From the NCBI GenBank assembly GCA_910588895.1, contig CAJUSS010000146.1, positions 1 through 8,488 of the forward strand: 8,488 nt of DNA, given 5' to 3'. The notes under the pieces are model-generated. The model was not told where the DNA came from. It saw nothing but the letters and a program-made list of their open reading frames with translations, and did no database searches. The number at the start of each line of letters is the position of its first letter. Position 1 is the first letter of the stretch. Shown here piece by piece: positions 5,776 through 8,488 of this stretch. The DNA comes from an uncultured Lachnospiraceae bacterium (GTDB lineage Bacteria; Bacillota; Clostridia; Lachnospirales; Lachnospiraceae). A program made the translations under genes and the position numbers.

Positions 5776-7863
5776 ATGGCAAAGTCACTGTTCATCGCGG
5801 AAAAGCCCAGCGTGGCCCAGCAGTTCGCGGATGCGCTGAAGGTAAATGGGAGCCGCAGGGATGGATATATCGAGTCGCAGGATACGGTGATCACCTGGTG
5901 CGTGGGGCATCTGATCACCATGAGCTATCCCGATGCCTACGATCCATCTTTAAAGCGCTGGAGCCTGGCGACCCTGCCCTTTCTCCCGCGAGAATATAAA
6001 TACCAGGTGATCGACAGCGCGGCCAAACAATTTAAGATCGTCTCCGGTCTGCTGAACCGTCCGGACATCGGTACGATCTATGTCTGTACGGACTCCGGGC
6101 GGGAGGGAGAGTACATCTACCGCCTGGTGGCGCAGATGGCCGGAGTGAAGGGGAAGGCGCAAAAAAGGGTCTGGATCGATTCCCAGACCGAGGAGGAGAT
6201 CCTGCGGGGGATCCGGGAGGCGAAGGACTTGTCCGTCTATGATAACTTAAGCGCGGCCGCTTACCTGCGGGCCAAGGAAGATTATCTGATGGGGATCAAT
6301 TTTTCCAGGGTGCTGACCCTGCGCTACGGCCCCCTGCTCTCCCGTTATCTGCACACCCGGTCCACCGTGGTCTCTGTGGGCCGGGTCATGACCTGCGTCC
6401 TGGGGATGGTGGTCCGAAGGGAGCGGGAGATCCGCAGCTTTGTAAAGACCCCATTTTACCGGGTGATAGGCACGTTCTGTCTGGAGGACTTTACCTTTAA
6501 CGGGGAATGGAAGGCCGTGGAGGGATCCAAGTACTTTGGCACACCGGCGCTCTATAAAGAAAATGGCTTTAAGGAGAAAAAAGATGGGGAAAGCCTGGTG
6601 GCCGCCCTAAAGGAACATCCGCCGGTGACCGCCTGCCTGGTGAAAAAGGAGAGCAAGAAGGAGGCGAAGAACCCGCCTCTTTTATATAACCTTGCCGAGC
6701 TGCAGAATGACTGCTCCAAGATGTTCAAGATCAGCCCCGACGAGACCCTGCAGGTGGTCCAGGAGCTTTACGAGAAAAAGCTGGTGACCTATCCCAGGAC
6801 CGATGCCAGGGTGCTCTCTACTGCCGTGGCCAAGGAGATCGGAAAGAACATCGGCGGCTTAAAGGGCTATGGCCCCATGAAGGACTTTGCAAAGGAGGCA
6901 TTGGACATCGGGAGCTGGAAGACGGTCGCAAAGACCCGCTATGTGAACGATAAGCAGATCACGGACCACTATGCGATCGTCCCCACCGGACAGGGACTGG
7001 GAGCCCTGCGCAGCTTAAAGCCTCTGCAGGAAAAGATCTATCAGGCGATCTGCCGCCGTTTCCTGAGCATTTTTTACCCGGCGGCGGTATACCAGAGATA
7101 TAGTCTGGATCTGGAGCGGGAGAAGGAACATTTTTTTGCCAATTTTAAGATCTTGACAGAACCGGGATATTTAAAGGTAGCTGACATAAACTATGGAAAG
7201 AAGGAAGCTGCAAAAGATGGCGCCGGCCTATCGATGGAAGCCCGGTCAGACAGGACGGAGAAAGGTGGCGATGGGGACAGGGAAGAGGAGGACGCACAGA
7301 ACAAAAAGGATATGTCCGATCCCGCTTTCCTGACCCTCTTAAAGAACTTGAAAAAGGGAGCCGTCCTAGACATAGCCGGGTTCTCGATCAAGGAAGGCGA
7401 GACCTCTCCGCCCAAGCGCTACACCTCCGGTTCCATGATCTTGGCTATGGAGAACGCAGGCCAGCTGATCGAGGACGAGGAGCTCCGGGCCCAGATCAAG
7501 GGCAGCGGGATCGGTACCAGTGCCACCAGAGCTGAGATCCTGAAAAAACTGGTCCATATCCGATACCTGGACTTGAACAAAAAGACCCAGGTCATCACAC
7601 CGGCCCTTCTAGGTGAGATGATCTACGAGGTGGTGGACGGCTCCATCCGCCAGCTTTTGAACCCCGAGCTGACTGCCAGCTGGGAGAAAGGTCTGACCTA
7701 TGTGGCCGAGGGGACGATCACCTCCGAGGAGTATATGGAAAAGCTGAACCGCTTTGTGGCGGGCCGCACCTTAAACGTGAAGCAGCTGGACAACAGCCGG
7801 CAGTTGATGAAAGGACTGGATGCGGCAACGGCACAGTATGGGAGGAAAGCTTCCGAAAGCTGA
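5776..7863 (+). CDS. topB: DNA topoisomerase III (type IA)
   Basis: This type IA topoisomerase cuts one strand through a 5'-phosphotyrosine link and passes single strands; topo III enzymes mainly decatenate replication and recombination intermediates. The 695-aa protein starts with the TOPRIM domain: Glu9 in IAEKPSVA and the acidic motif CTDSGREGE at 104-112. The catalytic Tyr339 lies in VTYPRTD, the conserved HYAIVPTG is at 398-405, and the late motif GIGTSATRAEIL is at 578-589. In the acidic motif the second Asp of the canonical DxD is Gly108; as I recall, DAGREGE-type motifs occur in other Firmicute TopB proteins, so this need not mean loss of activity. Residues about 475-515 form a Lys/Glu/Asp-rich, low-complexity insert. 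No C-terminal zinc fingers (Cys4) are seen. The start is set by AGAGAGGG at 5763-5770, 5 nt before the ATG, and by the fit of MAKSLFIAEKPS to the family N-terminus. The next gene begins 36 nt after its stop and is probably co-transcribed. Confidence 0.93.
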   Translation: MAKSLFIAEKPSVAQQFADALKVNGSRRDGYIESQDTVITWCVGHLITMSYPDAYDPSLKRWSLATLPFLPREYKYQVIDSAAKQFKIVSGLLNRPDIGTIYVCTDSGREGEYIYRLVAQMAGVKGKAQKRVWIDSQTEEEILRGIREAKDLSVYDNLSAAAYLRAKEDYLMGINFSRVLTLRYGPLLSRYLHTRSTVVSVGRVMTCVLGMVVRREREIRSFVKTPFYRVIGTFCLEDFTFNGEWKAVEGSKYFGTPALYKENGFKEKKDGESLVAALKEHPPVTACLVKKESKKEAKNPPLLYNLAELQNDCSKMFKISPDETLQVVQELYEKKLVTYPRTDARVLSTAVAKEIGKNIGGLKGYGPMKDFAKEALDIGSWKTVAKTRYVNDKQITDHYAIVPTGQGLGALRSLKPLQEKIYQAICRRFLSIFYPAAVYQRYSLDLEREKEHFFANFKILTEPGYLKVADINYGKKEAAKDGAGLSMEARSDRTEKGGDGDREEEDAQNKKDMSDPAFLTLLKNLKKGAVLDIAGFSIKEGETSPPKRYTSGSMILAMENAGQLIEDEELRAQIKGSGIGTSATRAEILKKLVHIRYLDLNKKTQVITPALLGEMIYEVVDGSIRQLLNPELTASWEKGLTYVAEGTITSEEYMEKLNRFVAGRTLNVKQLDNSRQLMKGLDAATAQYGRKASES

Positions 7864-7899
7864 GCATCCCGATCGTAAATGAAGGAGGATAAAAGTAAG

Positions 7900-8488
7900 A
7901 TGAAACGTGAAGACATGAAGATCACAGAACTGTTTGACTTAAGCCAGACCATTGCCGCCGACTTTTTAAAGGGTTACGACTATCCCTGGGAGGTACTGCC
8001 CCATATCGGAGAGTTTATCCTTTCCATCGGCGCAAAGCTTCCCCAGGAGGAGTACCAGAAGCTGGGCGACAATGTGTGGATCCACAAGAGCGCGAGGATC
8101 GCCCGCTCCGTCCTGATGACCGGACCGGCGATCATCTGTGCCGGGGCCGAGCTGCGCCATAGTGCGTTCCTGCGTGGGAAGACCATCGTGGGCGAGGGCG
8201 CAGTGGTGGGCAATTCCTGCGAGCTGAAAAATGTGATCCTCTTCAACAAGGTCCAGACTCCCCATTATAACTATGTGGGGGATTCGATCTTAGGCTTTAA
8301 GGCTCATATGGGGGCGGGATCGATCACCTCCAATGTAAAGTCCGACAAGACCTTGGTGAAGATCCATGCAGAAGACGGCGATATCGAGACCGGCTTAAAG
8401 AAGGTGGGCGCGATGTTAGGCGATCATGTGGAGGTAGGATGCGGTTCCGTCTTAAACCCAGGGACCGTCATCGGAAGGAACACCAACA
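7900..8488 (+). CDS. GlmU acetyltransferase-like left-handed beta-helix protein (3' end beyond window)
   Basis: The first 196 residues of an incomplete gene are visible; it is open to the window edge. The start is ATG 7900, with AAGGAGG at 7882-7888, 11 nt upstream. Residues 1-55 are a short helical-looking N-terminus with YPWEVLPHIGEFI. From about residue 58, hexapeptide-repeat sequence (for example VWIHKSARIARS, IVGEGAVVGNS) indicates a left-handed beta-helix. PHYNYVGDS (121-129) and GAGSITSN (138-145) match the acetyltransferase half of GlmU, where the His of HLTYLGD is catalytic; His122 is the equivalent here. The GlmU N-terminal uridylyltransferase domain is absent: no GXGTRM-type loop, and too few residues for it. 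Such proteins are often labelled UDP-GlcNAc pyrophosphorylase, which the sequence does not support. A sugar-phosphate or nucleotide-sugar acyltransferase is a reasonable guess; the substrate is unknown. It probably shares a transcript with topB. Confidence 0.8.
   Translation, partial: MKREDMKITELFDLSQTIAADFLKGYDYPWEVLPHIGEFILSIGAKLPQEEYQKLGDNVWIHKSARIARSVLMTGPAIICAGAELRHSAFLRGKTIVGEGAVVGNSCELKNVILFNKVQTPHYNYVGDSILGFKAHMGAGSITSNVKSDKTLVKIHAEDGDIETGLKKVGAMLGDHVEVGCGSVLNPGTVIGRNTN

Overview
The window looks like chromosomal housekeeping DNA from a Clostridia-type Firmicute, most likely a moderately GC-rich member of the Lachnospiraceae. The reasons are the strong AGGAGG-type ribosome binding sites, the archaeal/fungal-type aspartate-semialdehyde dehydrogenase, a topoisomerase subunit pair whose sequence reads like the Lachnospiraceae form, and a GC-leaning codon style. 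The lineage call is recognition by eye, not a database result. All recognisable genes are on the + strand.

Layout: (1) nt 1-54 do not read as part of the first gene in any frame. (2) nt ~55-597 encode the C-terminal part of a type IIA topoisomerase B subunit (ParE/GyrB-like). (3) A 159-nt gap with inverted repeats leads into a complete A subunit (ParC-like, 757-2991). Together the two subunits form an ATP-dependent type II topoisomerase that decatenates and relaxes DNA. (4) After a 176-nt gap comes asd (3168-4256), the branch-point enzyme for lysine/diaminopimelate, threonine and methionine synthesis. (5) A well-formed promoter overlapped by a perfect 19-bp palindrome precedes galM (aldose 1-epimerase, 4407-5465), which ends at a textbook intrinsic terminator. 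(6) A 310-nt gene-free stretch holds that terminator, a second hairpin and several short palindromes. (7) topB (topoisomerase III, 5776-7863) follows. (8) 36 nt further, probably in the same operon, starts a left-handed beta-helix protein resembling the acetyltransferase half of GlmU (7900 to beyond the window end).

Two DNA decatenating systems (topo IV-like and topo III) lie within 8 kb, but the asd and galM units, with their own signals, separate them, so they are probably not one operon. I see no mobile element, CRISPR array, RNA gene or defence cluster, and no convincing new multi-gene system. The points most worth checking are the palindromic operator before galM, the abrupt loss of ParE homology near nt 55, the stand-alone GlmU-like protein, the altered acidic motif and charged insert in TopB, and a striking context dependence of the TTA/CTA leucine codons.
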